NCBI RefSeq assembly: GCF_025574485.1
Contig: NZ_JAOBPO010000005.1
Location: 141,001-205,000 of the forward strand
Direction: 5' to 3'
DNA from: Kordiimonas aquimaris
Lineage (GTDB): Bacteria; Pseudomonadota; Alphaproteobacteria; Sphingomonadales; Kordiimonadaceae
DNA length: 64,000 bases
Shown: piece by piece, positions 11,106 to 21,002 of the stretch
Position numbering within the stretch: the first letter of the stretch is position 1
Layout: each line of letters begins with the position of its first letter
Notes under the pieces: model-generated
The model's database searches: none
Told to the model about the DNA's origin: nothing
The model's input: only the letters and a program-made list of their open reading frames with translations
Made by a program: the position numbers and the translations under genes

Positions 11106-13526
11106 TTAGGCTGGCGTTATAAAGCGATCAACAACGCGCTTGGTACCGGCTTTCTCGAAAGCGACCAAAAGTTTGTTCCCTTCAACATCTTCGACAATGC
11201 CATAGCCGAATTTATCGTGGAACACACGTTCACCAACGGCAATATTGCTGACAGTTTCAGGTTTGCTTGCGGGTTTGGATATTGTTGGCATATCAATGGT
11301 TACATTGCTGCGCTTCTTGCGTGCAGCACGTTCACCGTAACTTTGTCTTGGATCATAGCGCGATTGTGTTTGGTTGTCTTGGAAACGGCTTTTTGCCCGC
11401 GACCACCCGGGTCCATATTTGTCACCGCCTGATGTGTAATAACCTTCGTCTGACCATTCATTATCACCCCAGCCGCCACGTGTAGGTTTGTTTCCGTAAA
11501 GCCCTTGAGATGCTTCCATCTCAATATGATCTTTAGGTAGCTCTTCGATAAAGCGACTAGGTAGGCTTGATTGCCATTGACCAAAAATCTGACGGCTGCC
11601 TGCATAATAAATATGTGCGCGTTGTTTGGCACGGGTAATGCCGACATAAGCAAGACGGCGTTCTTCTTCTAACCCTTTTGCTCCTGCTTCATCGAGTGCG
11701 CGTTGATTAGGAAACACACCTTCTTCCCAGCCCGGCAAGAAGACATCATTGAATTCCAGACCTTTTGCGGCATGCAAAGTCATTAGTGATACTTTTTCAT
11801 TGCTGCTGTCCTTATCATTGTCCATCACAAGGGCAATATGCTCAAGGAAACCGGCAAGGTTTTCGAAATCACCCATGGCAGAAACAAGTTCTTTAAGGTT
11901 ATCCAACCTGCCGGGTGCGTCAGGTGATTTGTCATTTTGCCACATTTCAGTGTAACCACTTTCGTCCAGCATTGTTTCGGCTAGCTCGGATTGGTTGTGT
12001 GTGGAAAGCATGCTGCGCCAGCGGTCAAAGTCATTCATGAGTTGCGAAAGTGATTTTCGTGCAGCAGCTCTTAGGTCGTCCAACTCCAAAATTTGTTGTG
12101 CGGCGCGAGTCATTGATATGCCGTGGCTACGAGCCAAATGATGGATCTTTTGCACAGTTGTTGTGCCGAGTCCTCGTTTTGGAACATTGATAATGCGTTC
12201 GAATGCTAAGTCGTCGTCCGGCTGGGCGATAACACGAAGGTAAGCCATTGCATCACGTATTTCGGCGCGCTCGTAAAAGCGAGGGCCACCAATAACACGA
12301 TATGGCAAGCCGAGTGTGATCATCCGTTCTTCAAACTCACGTGTTTGAAAACCAGCTCTTACCAGTACGGCAATTTCACTGAGCGAGCAGTCCTTACGCT
12401 GTAAGTTTTCTATATCATCACCGATAGAACGCGCTTCTTCCGGAGCATCCCACACACCTTTAACTTCAACCTTTTCACCGTTGTCAGCGTCAGTCCATAG
12501 TGTTTTCCCTAACCGACCTTCATTGGCGGAAATCAAAGCAGATGCAGCTGCCAAAATGTGTCCGGTAGAGCGGTAGTTTTGTTCAAGGCGAACAACCTTT
12601 GCTCCGGGAAAATCTTCGGAAAAACGCAGAATATTGCCAACTTCTGCACCGCGCCAACCATAGATGCTTTGATCATCGTCACCCACACAGCAAATATTGT
12701 GATTAGCCTGAGCAAGCAGACGTAGCCAAAGGTACTGTGCCACGTTGGTATCTTGATATTCGTCCACAAGGGTGTAGCGAAACTGGTTATGATACTCTTT
12801 CAACACATCGGGTCGTGTCTGGAAAAGTGTGATGACATGCATCAACAGGTCACCAAAATCGCAGGCATTCAGTATTTTAAGGCGTGCTTGATAAGATGCA
12901 TATAGTTCGTTACCCAGACCATTTGCAAAAGCATATGCTTCGCCTTGTGGCACTTTATCTGGTGTTAAAGCCCGGTTTTTCCATCGATCTATGAGGCCAG
13001 CCAATGCGCGAGCAGGCCAGCGTTTATCGTCAATGTTTTCGGCTTGAATTAGTTGTTTTAACAACCGCATCTGATCATCTGTATCCAGAATGGTAAAGTT
13101 CGATTTTAGCCCGACAAGCTCTGCATGCCGTCTGAGAATACGCACGCAGATGGAATGGAACGTTCCAATCCACATACCTTCAACGGGTCGCCCCATTACG
13201 CGTGCGACACGGTCTTGCATTTCCTTGGCTGCTTTGTTGGTAAATGTCACAGCCAGCACATTCCAGGGCGCGGCACGCCCGGTTGCCATTAAATGCCCAA
13301 GGCGCGTTGTAAGCACACGCGTTTTTCCAGTGCCTGCACCAGCCAAAACCAATACAGGGCCATCGGCAGCCAGAACTGCTTCTTTTTGTGGCTCATTAAG
13401 GCCATCAAGGTAAGGTGGTTCAGCAGCATTTGAAGAATGCGTTGGTTCTGCATCAAACGGTGCATCCTGTGGCAGATGCACAGGCGGTTCTTCGTTTAAG
13501 TCATCAAGGTCAAATGGATCATTCAT
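11106..13526 (-). CDS. uvrD: UvrD/PcrA-type DNA helicase II
   Basis: Superfamily 1A 3'-5' DNA helicase of 806 residues acting in nucleotide excision and mismatch repair. Walker A AGAGTGKTR is at 62-70, motif II is VDEYQDTN, motif III is DDDQSIYGWRG and motif VI is VGITRAKQ. The C-terminus ends in a small beta-rich Tudor-like domain (VGERVFHDKFGYGIVEDVEGNKLLVAFE), as in PcrA/UvrD. A proline- and acid-rich N-terminal extension of about 40 residues precedes the helicase core. The gene leads a minus-strand unit with prmA. Confidence 0.94.
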   Translation of the reverse strand: MNDPFDLDDLNEEPPVHLPQDAPFDAEPTHSSNAAEPPYLDGLNEPQKEAVLAADGPVLVLAGAGTGKTRVLTTRLGHLMATGRAAPWNVLAVTFTNKAAKEMQDRVARVMGRPVEGMWIGTFHSICVRILRRHAELVGLKSNFTILDTDDQMRLLKQLIQAENIDDKRWPARALAGLIDRWKNRALTPDKVPQGEAYAFANGLGNELYASYQARLKILNACDFGDLLMHVITLFQTRPDVLKEYHNQFRYTLVDEYQDTNVAQYLWLRLLAQANHNICCVGDDDQSIYGWRGAEVGNILRFSEDFPGAKVVRLEQNYRSTGHILAAASALISANEGRLGKTLWTDADNGEKVEVKGVWDAPEEARSIGDDIENLQRKDCSLSEIAVLVRAGFQTREFEERMITLGLPYRVIGGPRFYERAEIRDAMAYLRVIAQPDDDLAFERIINVPKRGLGTTTVQKIHHLARSHGISMTRAAQQILELDDLRAAARKSLSQLMNDFDRWRSMLSTHNQSELAETMLDESGYTEMWQNDKSPDAPGRLDNLKELVSAMGDFENLAGFLEHIALVMDNDKDSSNEKVSLMTLHAAKGLEFNDVFLPGWEEGVFPNQRALDEAGAKGLEEERRLAYVGITRAKQRAHIYYAGSRQIFGQWQSSLPSRFIEELPKDHIEMEASQGLYGNKPTRGGWGDNEWSDEGYYTSGGDKYGPGWSRAKSRFQDNQTQSRYDPRQSYGERAARKKRSNVTIDMPTISKPASKPETVSNIAVGERVFHDKFGYGIVEDVEGNKLLVAFEKAGTKRVVDRFITPA

Positions 13527-13586
13527 AACTCGCTACATAGCATCGTTGGCATGCATGGCAAACAGAAGGATGCCTGATTAATTAAA

Positions 13587-15392
13587 TCATTTACCAGTTC
13601 GGCCTAATCGCTGGTCCTGACCTTGTGTTTCCAGCAATGCTCGATTGTATTGTTTCATTACATCACGGTGTTTTATCAACCCAACCACAGTCTTGTCTTG
13701 CGTTGGTGAAATAACAGGCAATGCATCCTCGCCGCTAGCATCCAGGCGGTGGAGAGCAATCTCAAGTGCATCAGTAGTTTTTACGATGAAAGATGGTTCT
13801 CGTGAAAACTCGCTCGCATGTCTTTCACTGGCACTTCCGTCTTCGAATAAAGAAGTTGGAATTTGCCCCAGTGACAAAACACCTGTTAGTTTTCCAGTGT
13901 CATCAGTGACAATAAGGATACCACCACTTTGTGCGATTAGCAGTTCCCTTGCCTTTTGAACGGTTTCTGTGCCTTGAATCGTGAAGAAATCACGGCTCAT
14001 ATGTTGACCGATTGTCGCTGACTTTAGAAGGTATGTTGCTTTTCCTCCTTCGAGGCGGACGCCGCGATTTGCAAGCTGCATCAGGAAAAAAGAACGTTCG
14101 TAAAACAAGCTTGTCACGATGCTGGCAACGGCAGATGCAATCATGACTGCAATGGTTACGTTGTAATCACGTGTAATTTCAAAAACGATAAGCATTGTGG
14201 ATATGGGCGCGCCGAGTACAGCAGATGCAACAGCCCCCATGCCTACAATTGCATAAAGGCCTGGTGTTGATGCCAGCGCGGGGAAAAGACTTCCTGCAAT
14301 AATGCCAAAGCTGCCGCCAAGCATTGCGCCTATGAATAACGATGGACTGAAAATGCCGACACCAAAACGCCCAGCATACGAAATGATGGCAGCAACAATT
14401 TTTATCAAGATTAACGGCAAAAGTAAGCTGAGTGCATACTCTCCGTTAAGCGCACGACTTGTAGCCTCATACCCGATACTGAGAATTTCTGGGTAGGCGA
14501 GGGCAATTGTACCGATTAATAGCCCGGCTATCCCGGGCTGTAGCCAGTATGGAATACGATCAAATTTTACACGAAGTTTGTCCGCCCAGTTGAGACCAGA
14601 CATAAAAATCACAGCTACTAATGCGGAAACAATACCGAGCAGGAAAAATGCGGGAAACTCCCAAAAGCTGGTGATAAAATATTCAGTTGTGTGGAAAGCC
14701 GGGAAATTTCCGATGTGAATGCGGCTAACAACAGTGCCGGCAATAGCTGCGATAACGATAGGTGCAAATGTATGCAAGGCATAATGACCGATTACGATCT
14801 CAAGCGCAAAAAACACGCCTGCAATTGGGGCATTGAAAGATGCCGACACGGCGGCCGCTACACCGCATCCCAATAATATCCGGCCCGATGCAGGGTTTAA
14901 TCTTAATTTTTTGGTGATGGCTGAGGCCAGTGTGGCCCCCAGGTGCACAGCAGGGCCTTCACGACCCATAGAAGCACCAGATCCCAATGAAACAATGGTT
15001 GCCGCTGCGCTAATTAACCCATCCCTTAAGCCAAGGTTGTTTTCGTTGATAGCAGCCGCTTCAATCACACTAGCAACACCGCTAGTTTGTCGGCTTTTGT
15101 GAAATGTCAGTAACAACCCAACTAGCAAACCACCGATGGTTGGTACAAAAAGCAGATGCCACCAATCAAGGCTGCTGGCGCCGGTTGCCAGAATTTCCTC
15201 GTCAACACCAAACGAGAATTTGAGCAGTGCACTGATCAATACATATAAAGCAATGGCGCCGTAGCCAGCGACAGTGCCAACCAAAACAGCAAGTAGGGTA
15301 ATAGTACCAAACCCATACGCCCCTGTGCGGAACATTCTTGCCCGAGCACTGCGAATAAAACGCTGGATTGTTAAATGCTTGTTAGCAGGCAT
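13587..15392 (-). CDS. ClC-family chloride channel/transporter with CBS domains
   Basis: 601-residue inner-membrane protein. The ClC core (about residues 25-440) has about ten or more hydrophobic helices and carries the signature GSGASMGREGPAVHLG, with the gating glutamate at E145. A second pore segment is FGVGIFSPSLFIGAMLGGSFG. The last ~150 residues form a cytoplasmic pair of CBS domains (for example GGILIVTDDTGKLTGVLSL and ALPVISPTQDKTVVGLIKHRDVM), which in relatives bind adenine nucleotides. Whether it works as a channel or as an H+/Cl- exchanger cannot be read here. Divergent from the asmA-family gene. Confidence 0.9.
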   Translation of the reverse strand: MPANKHLTIQRFIRSARARMFRTGAYGFGTITLLAVLVGTVAGYGAIALYVLISALLKFSFGVDEEILATGASSLDWWHLLFVPTIGGLLVGLLLTFHKSRQTSGVASVIEAAAINENNLGLRDGLISAAATIVSLGSGASMGREGPAVHLGATLASAITKKLRLNPASGRILLGCGVAAAVSASFNAPIAGVFFALEIVIGHYALHTFAPIVIAAIAGTVVSRIHIGNFPAFHTTEYFITSFWEFPAFFLLGIVSALVAVIFMSGLNWADKLRVKFDRIPYWLQPGIAGLLIGTIALAYPEILSIGYEATSRALNGEYALSLLLPLILIKIVAAIISYAGRFGVGIFSPSLFIGAMLGGSFGIIAGSLFPALASTPGLYAIVGMGAVASAVLGAPISTMLIVFEITRDYNVTIAVMIASAVASIVTSLFYERSFFLMQLANRGVRLEGGKATYLLKSATIGQHMSRDFFTIQGTETVQKARELLIAQSGGILIVTDDTGKLTGVLSLGQIPTSLFEDGSASERHASEFSREPSFIVKTTDALEIALHRLDASGEDALPVISPTQDKTVVGLIKHRDVMKQYNRALLETQGQDQRLGRTGK

Positions 15393-15568
15393 GAATATCC
15401 TTGTTAGTCTTGCATGCGAACAGTTGATTATTATATCGCAAGTGTTCAGCTTAGACTTGAATCTTTAAAAGGTTAAGTGCAAATCTGCCGTATCTTTGCC
15501 CATATTCGCATGTTATTTGAATATGTATTCGTGAATGGTTAATTGGCGATTTCGCGCGAAGGTGTAGA

Positions 15569-18500
15569 ATGCAAAAAAGAACTATTTCTTATTTCTTCTT
15601 TGGGTTGATGACAGCGCTTATTATTGCGACGTCTGCGGTACTTTATATCGTGGATTGGAATCAATACCGGGATACATTTGCACAGCTTGTGAGTGATCGC
15701 CTTGGTGTGCGTGTGGAATTGGCTGGTGATCTTGGATTGCAGTTACTGCCCAGACCATCTCTTACAGCGCGAGCAATAAGACTTTCGCCGTTACAGACAC
15801 AGTTTAATGATACGATAGCGACCGCAGACCGTATTGATATGCGCCTTGGGTTGAGTGCAGCCCTCTCTGGTAATATAGAGCTTCAAAGCCTTTCATTAGA
15901 AGGTGTTTCAATCAACCTTGTAGAAACCAGTTCTGGCTGGCGCGTGCGTGGTTGGCCGGAAGTAGAGACATTAGAAAGTACAAGCTCTGAAGGCGATGAT
16001 AGTACAAACCTTGCATCTATTAATCGTTTTCAACTTGAAAACAGTACAATTGTAGCAACACGTATTGATGGCTCAAATGTTACACTAAATCAGATCAATC
16101 TGAATTTATCCGGTGACCTGCCTGTAGGCCCTGTTGATTGGGATGGCAGCATGATTATTGCTGGTGAACCGTTATCTGTTTCAGGCCGTGTTGTGCCGGT
16201 GCGTACACGTGATGAAACATCTGTTCGCAGTGAGATAAAGGTTGCTGACTCGTCTATTGAATTTTCTGGCCGTATTAACCCTAAAGGCAATGTGACAGGC
16301 CGGATGAAAGCGGAAGGGACAAGTGTCAAAAACCTGGCAACATTTATATCACGAACGATGAACGCTGAAGCGCCTGAGTATATCCCTGATACACCGTTTG
16401 CTCTTGATGTTCAGTTTGATCGTGAAGGTGATATTAGCCGTATCGTTTCGCGTCAGTTTTCTATTGCGGAAACGCGCGGTGTGATTGATATGACAATCGC
16501 AGAGAAAAACCAAGGTTATCACCTGACCGGAACAACAACGTTGGGCGTGATTCAGCTGGATGACTATCTGGTTGCTAATGACGCGCCACTGACGGTTACT
16601 CCTTCATCTAATAGCAATCCAGAAAATGCAGAGTCTGGTCAATCACTATCAGTTACAGGTGCTATTGATATTACAGTCGAGGGTGTCGAATATAAAGGTG
16701 GATTAGTACAGCAAATAAATGCAGTTGTAGGTTTTGATGGAAACGCGCCGTTTTTGTCACAATTTAGTGCCTTGTTGCCCGGGGCTTCTCGGCTAGCTTT
16801 TGCTGCTACAGGTAATCAAACAGCAGGCCGTGTTACTTTCCAGTCAGGCCGATTACCTGAGATGTTCAAATGGCTGGATATCCCGCTATCTGACGCCGTG
16901 CCGTCTGGCCGGCTTACGACGGCTGACCTGAGTGCTGATATGCAGGTTTTAGATGAAAACTGGAGGCTCACTAATGTTATTGGGAGCGTTGATACATCTA
17001 ACATTGCAGCCACTTTTTCAGGTAGTACTGCGCCGTTTTCATTAGGTATAGCCGCAATAGAGGTTGATCAGCTAAATTTGGATGCCTATTGGCCTGAGCC
17101 ACAGCTTCCATCAGCAACTGAAGGTAATTCAGAACCATTCCCGGATTTTGAAATCACATTAAAAGTTGGTTCATTACAGTGGCTGCACCGTACGTTTTCA
17201 GGATTGACTACGCATATCCTAGCTTCAGGAAATGAGCTAGCTGCGCGTAACTTCTCTGTTAATCATGAAGAAGGTATGTTGGCAGGTACCTTAAGCCAAG
17301 ACGCAAATGAAAACATTGCTGGTCGCATCACTTATAGCAAGTGGCGCTACCCGATCATTGGTGCGCTATCTCCGCAAGGTGGTGTTGTATTAGATGGATT
17401 TGCAGGCAGGGCTCCCATAACAGGTTCAATAACGCTGAACGGCCCTCTTGATGCCTTGCAAACTCAAATAGTGGCAGATGCAGGTGTTAACAAAGCTGCT
17501 TTCTCAGGAGCAATCGGCGTTGGTGAGCCATTCAAATTTGATCTGCAGGGTACACTGGAACATTATAATGCCTTCGCTTTAGCAGCGGCAATCCCTGACT
17601 TTCAATCACCACAGGGCATTTTACCTATTACGCTTAATGTTAATGCAAATGGTTCGGTGGATGCTTTTACTTTTCGTGCGAACGGGCAGGCTGCTAGTCA
17701 TCAGCTTGATGTTTCCGGTAATTATGAAACAAGTAAATCGAGCCTAGATTTTTCCATGAACATGCCATCAGGCATGAGTGCTGAGTTGCAACAGGTTGCA
17801 GGCGCATATGCAGGTTTTCTTGACGAACAAAAACCAAGCCGGGTTCGCTTTATATTAGATTATGCCGAGAATGATATTTCAGTATCGAACATTGATGTAA
17901 GCAATGGTGCAATGCGTGTTAGTGGCATGACGAGACTACAAGGCGACATGATTGAAGGTGATTTAGCCCTTAGTAATATAGATGTTGACCAGATCCTTGA
18001 TCAAATTAATACGCAAAGCGATGATGATTCTGAAAGCCTGAGTGGCACAGTTGCTCTAAATATTGATAATCTGACATTGTTCGGTCAAAGACTGGATGCC
18101 CCAACTGCTTCATTAATACTGGGACAAAACGTAACAGAGGTGAGGCTGGGAGATAATGCCAAGCTGAATAATCAACCAGTAACAGGAACAATGAATTTGG
18201 CCGATAAGGCAGCCTCTACAATAGCCATAAAGTCGGCTGTATTGGATGCAGGTAAACTGTTGTCAGCCGCAGGGGTTACTGGAAGTGTTTCCGGGCTGAT
18301 CTCGACGGACATAAATTTAACAACACTAGGCGGTACGCCGCGAGAAATGATGGCTAGTTTATCTGGTGATGTAACCTTTAATGGCGGTGCGGGGTCTATG
18401 TATTTTATGGCAGTGCCTAAAATCGTTGAATCGCTAACATCTTCAGGCAGTAAAACAGGCTTCTTACGTTCTATTGGCGGCCTTCTTCGCTCTGGAACGA

Positions 18501-18970
18501 CCGGTTACACTAATCTTAGTGGTTCATTACGATTTGATGGTGGCGTTGCGTTAATCGATGAAATTGTTGCCTCAGGAGATTGGGGGCGCTTCAGTGTTGA
18601 AGGGCAGGCAAACCTACTAGATGATTTGCTTAATATGAAGGGCTCGCTTGATCTTACAAGCCCTCAGGATGTACCTGCTATTCCTGTTGTTTATCAAGGA
18701 AGTTTAACGTCACCGACAACCAACTGGGCTAGTAGCGCTCTTGAGCGCTTTGCTATTGCGGGTATTCAACGTCGCTTGCGGTCTGAATTGTTTGGCGATT
18801 TTGAAAAGGCGCAGACAGAAAATGGTGAAGTGCAAACTGCAGACCCTGGCTCAGCAGTGATCGGTGCAGCGTTCGGGCTGTTGACTAAACTTCGCAATGC
18901 TCAAGAAGAGAAGAAGCGGCAAGAGGCCGAGGCGCAAAAGGAAACGGAAGATAAGCCAGATAATAACTAA
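15569..18970 (+). CDS. AsmA-family envelope protein
   Basis: 1133 residues. One N-terminal membrane helix (about 7-29) is followed by a very long periplasmic part typical of the AsmA family: an AsmA N-domain (LVSDRLGVRVELAGDLGLQLLPRPSLTARAI) and repeating beta strands, then a C-terminal AsmA_2-like region (around 870-1080). The last ~40 residues are charged and helical (KKRQEAEAQKETEDK). AsmA-like proteins are thought to form long beta-grooves that move phospholipids to the outer membrane. ATG 15569 has GAAGGTG upstream. Its stop overlaps the convergent RHH gene by four bases. Confidence 0.85.
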   Translation: MQKRTISYFFFGLMTALIIATSAVLYIVDWNQYRDTFAQLVSDRLGVRVELAGDLGLQLLPRPSLTARAIRLSPLQTQFNDTIATADRIDMRLGLSAALSGNIELQSLSLEGVSINLVETSSGWRVRGWPEVETLESTSSEGDDSTNLASINRFQLENSTIVATRIDGSNVTLNQINLNLSGDLPVGPVDWDGSMIIAGEPLSVSGRVVPVRTRDETSVRSEIKVADSSIEFSGRINPKGNVTGRMKAEGTSVKNLATFISRTMNAEAPEYIPDTPFALDVQFDREGDISRIVSRQFSIAETRGVIDMTIAEKNQGYHLTGTTTLGVIQLDDYLVANDAPLTVTPSSNSNPENAESGQSLSVTGAIDITVEGVEYKGGLVQQINAVVGFDGNAPFLSQFSALLPGASRLAFAATGNQTAGRVTFQSGRLPEMFKWLDIPLSDAVPSGRLTTADLSADMQVLDENWRLTNVIGSVDTSNIAATFSGSTAPFSLGIAAIEVDQLNLDAYWPEPQLPSATEGNSEPFPDFEITLKVGSLQWLHRTFSGLTTHILASGNELAARNFSVNHEEGMLAGTLSQDANENIAGRITYSKWRYPIIGALSPQGGVVLDGFAGRAPITGSITLNGPLDALQTQIVADAGVNKAAFSGAIGVGEPFKFDLQGTLEHYNAFALAAAIPDFQSPQGILPITLNVNANGSVDAFTFRANGQAASHQLDVSGNYETSKSSLDFSMNMPSGMSAELQQVAGAYAGFLDEQKPSRVRFILDYAENDISVSNIDVSNGAMRVSGMTRLQGDMIEGDLALSNIDVDQILDQINTQSDDDSESLSGTVALNIDNLTLFGQRLDAPTASLILGQNVTEVRLGDNAKLNNQPVTGTMNLADKAASTIAIKSAVLDAGKLLSAAGVTGSVSGLISTDINLTTLGGTPREMMASLSGDVTFNGGAGSMYFMAVPKIVESLTSSGSKTGFLRSIGGLLRSGTTGYTNLSGSLRFDGGVALIDEIVASGDWGRFSVEGQANLLDDLLNMKGSLDLTSPQDVPAIPVVYQGSLTSPTTNWASSALERFAIAGIQRRLRSELFGDFEKAQTENGEVQTADPGSAVIGAAFGLLTKLRNAQEEKKRQEAEAQKETEDKPDNN

Positions 18971-19200
18971 GGTTTTATTTGTTGCTCAAGGTTTTGCATG
19001 ACAAAAGCGCGTATCGCACCCGATAGAGACCCGTTTCTGGCTTCATCCAACTGACGCACCAGCTCATTAATAGACATGTTTCTATTTTCTGCTGTTGTGC
19101 GCAAATGTCGCCAAAAGCATTTTTCCAAAGATATCGATGTCCTGTGACCGGCAATGGTCACGGAATGTTTTTGCAGCGTTGCATCATCAAGGTCATACAT
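18967..19200 (-). CDS. ribbon-helix-helix domain protein (RHH_4 type)
   Basis: 77 residues from ATG 19200. The sequence HSVTIAGHRTSISLEKCFWRHL, followed by NRNMSINELVRQLDEAR, is the conserved pattern of the RHH_4 family, small alphaproteobacterial ribbon-helix-helix proteins presumed to bind DNA. A TTG at 19236 would add 12 residues but has no supporting ribosome binding site. It ends inside the last codons of the convergent AsmA-family gene and starts 75 bases from the divergent AlkC-like gene. Target unknown. Confidence 0.75.
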   Translation of the reverse strand: MYDLDDATLQKHSVTIAGHRTSISLEKCFWRHLRTTAENRNMSINELVRQLDEARNGSLSGAIRAFVMQNLEQQIKP

Positions 19201-19275
19201 GCATAAGCTGTGGCATCTCGAATACCATATCGTCAAGGATAAGAATGCCGAGATATAATCGGCAAGGAAGTGTCA

Positions 19276-20400
19276 ATGGAACCGTTTAAAGAATTAATGA
19301 ATGCAGATGTAGCTAGAATGCTGGGTGCTATAATCAAAACGAAATATGCCGCATTTAACCAAGATCAATATGAAATGCATGCAATGAATGGCTTGGCCTC
19401 GCTAGAGTTTAAGGACCGGGTTATGCAGGTTGCAGATGCGTTTGATGCAACATTGCCTCAAGATTTTGATACCTTTGCTGAAATTATGCTGAATTGCCTG
19501 CATCCAAGTGAAGACACTAATGCAGATGGCATTAAGTTCGGCCCGGACGGTGTTTGTGGTTTTGCGATTTGGCCGCTAACAGAACTGGTGACGATCAGGG
19601 GGATAAATGAACCTGAAAAAGCGTTTGCTGTACTTAAGGAGCAAACAAAACGCTTTTCTTCAGAGTTTGCTGTGCGCCCTTTAATTGCGAAATATCCAGA
19701 AATTGCAATGGAAACGTTAATGAAATGGGCCGACGATGAAAATCGTCATGTGAGACGTTTAGCAAGTGAGGGTTCTCGTCCTCGGTTGCCGTGGGGTATC
19801 CGTTTAGATCAGTTTGTTAATGATCCGGCGCCTTTGCTTCCGTTACTTGAAAAACTGAAAGATGACCCAGATGAATATGTGAGGCGTTCCGTCGCTAATA
19901 ATCTTAATGACATTGCAAAAGATCATCCGGCTGTTGTGGCGAACATAGCTGAAGCTTGGTTAAAGAATGCATCTAAAAATCGTCATCGGTTAGTGAAACA
20001 TGCCTGTCGAACATTGATAAAAAGTGGTGATCAGCGTGTTCTCAGTGCATTTGGGTATAAGGCGGTAAAGCTGAATCAAGTTTCGTTTGAGATATTAACA
20101 CCTACTGTAAAATACGGTGATGAGGCACTTGAGTTTGAACTCGTAATTTCAAGCGATGGAAAACCAACTAATCTAATGATTGATTATGCTGTACATTTTA
20201 TGAAAGCAAATGGCAGCCTTGCACCTAAAGTGTTTAAATGGAAAGACCTTAAAGGCTTTGAAGATAAACAATTGAAGGCGCAGCGAAAGCATGCAATCAA
20301 GCCAATAACTACAAGAGTTTACTATCCCGGCAAGCATAAGGTAGAGATATTTATCAATGGTGTTTCAGCCGCAATAGCAGACTTTGAGTTGCAGATGTAA
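19276..20400 (+). CDS. AlkC-like DNA alkylation repair glycosylase
   Basis: 374 residues from ATG 19276 (AAGGAAG ribosome binding site; the GTG at 19270 overlaps that site). The N-terminal ~260 residues are HEAT-like helices with the family signature VRRLASEGSRPRLPWG, found in AlkC/AlkD-type glycosylases that excise 3-methyladenine or 7-methylguanine. The last ~105 residues are beta-rich (VSFEILTPTVKYGDEALEFELVI onward) and resemble the Ig-like domain described in AlkC proteins, so AlkC rather than AlkD is favoured. Substrate specificity is inference. Convergent with the GNAT gene. Confidence 0.8.
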   Translation: MEPFKELMNADVARMLGAIIKTKYAAFNQDQYEMHAMNGLASLEFKDRVMQVADAFDATLPQDFDTFAEIMLNCLHPSEDTNADGIKFGPDGVCGFAIWPLTELVTIRGINEPEKAFAVLKEQTKRFSSEFAVRPLIAKYPEIAMETLMKWADDENRHVRRLASEGSRPRLPWGIRLDQFVNDPAPLLPLLEKLKDDPDEYVRRSVANNLNDIAKDHPAVVANIAEAWLKNASKNRHRLVKHACRTLIKSGDQRVLSAFGYKAVKLNQVSFEILTPTVKYGDEALEFELVISSDGKPTNLMIDYAVHFMKANGSLAPKVFKWKDLKGFEDKQLKAQRKHAIKPITTRVYYPGKHKVEIFINGVSAAIADFELQM

Positions 20401-20439
20401 GTCTGCAAAGTAAGGTAGCTAAATGCTACTGTACTGGGG

Positions 20440-20910
20440 TTAATCGATTGTGTCAGGGATATCTTTTGGTGCCCATAAACACAAACCACGCGGGTTATAG
20501 TCAACACCCATCCGCCGGTACATATGTATAGTGCGGACACTGTCAGTGGTGATTGTCCACTTTACGTGTACATTTTCTGATTTTCCCAATTGACCGATGG
20601 CAAGTAACAGTTTCTTGCCTATACCGTGACCGCGCGCATCAGGGCTTACAAACAAGTCATCAATTTCAATCAAATTCTCGCCGAACCAGATGTGAAACCG
20701 CCGAAAATACGTAACAACACCTGCAATCACTCCGTCTAGTTCTGCAAGCAATATGGAGAATTGAGGGTTGTCACCAAAAGCAGCATTTGTGAACGTTGCT
20801 TCATCTATCTGCATATAGTCATCAAGACCTTCATGTATGGCAAGTTGGCGCACCAGTTTATAGGCTTCTGGCGCGTCAGCCTCTACGGCGGGTCTTATCA
20901 TGTAACTCAT
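20440..20910 (-). CDS. GNAT-family N-acetyltransferase
   Basis: 156 residues from ATG 20910, which has AAGGGG about ten bases upstream; a longer form to 20967 lacks such a site. The acetyl-CoA binding motif is VSPDARGHGIGKKLL, preceded by the beta strand LIEIDDLFV. The architecture resembles the diamine/thialysine N-acetyltransferase (SSAT-like) branch, with RPAVEADAPEAYKLVRQLA at the start and LDDYMQIDEATF after it. The acceptor is not certain. Monocistronic as far as I can see, convergent with the AlkC-like gene. Confidence 0.83.
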   Translation of the reverse strand: MSYMIRPAVEADAPEAYKLVRQLAIHEGLDDYMQIDEATFTNAAFGDNPQFSILLAELDGVIAGVVTYFRRFHIWFGENLIEIDDLFVSPDARGHGIGKKLLLAIGQLGKSENVHVKWTITTDSVRTIHMYRRMGVDYNPRGLCLWAPKDIPDTID

Positions 20911-21002
20911 ATCATATGCCCCTTGAGTGCTGTGATATTTATATGACAAAGCACTAGTCTGCAGCACAAGAATGCCGCATCAGATCAGAGTTTATACCAT
21001 GA

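Noticed and set aside
20401..20439. GTAGC/GCTAC repeat between the AlkC-like and GNAT genes
   Set aside because: Only a five-base stem and no U-run; too weak to call a terminator.
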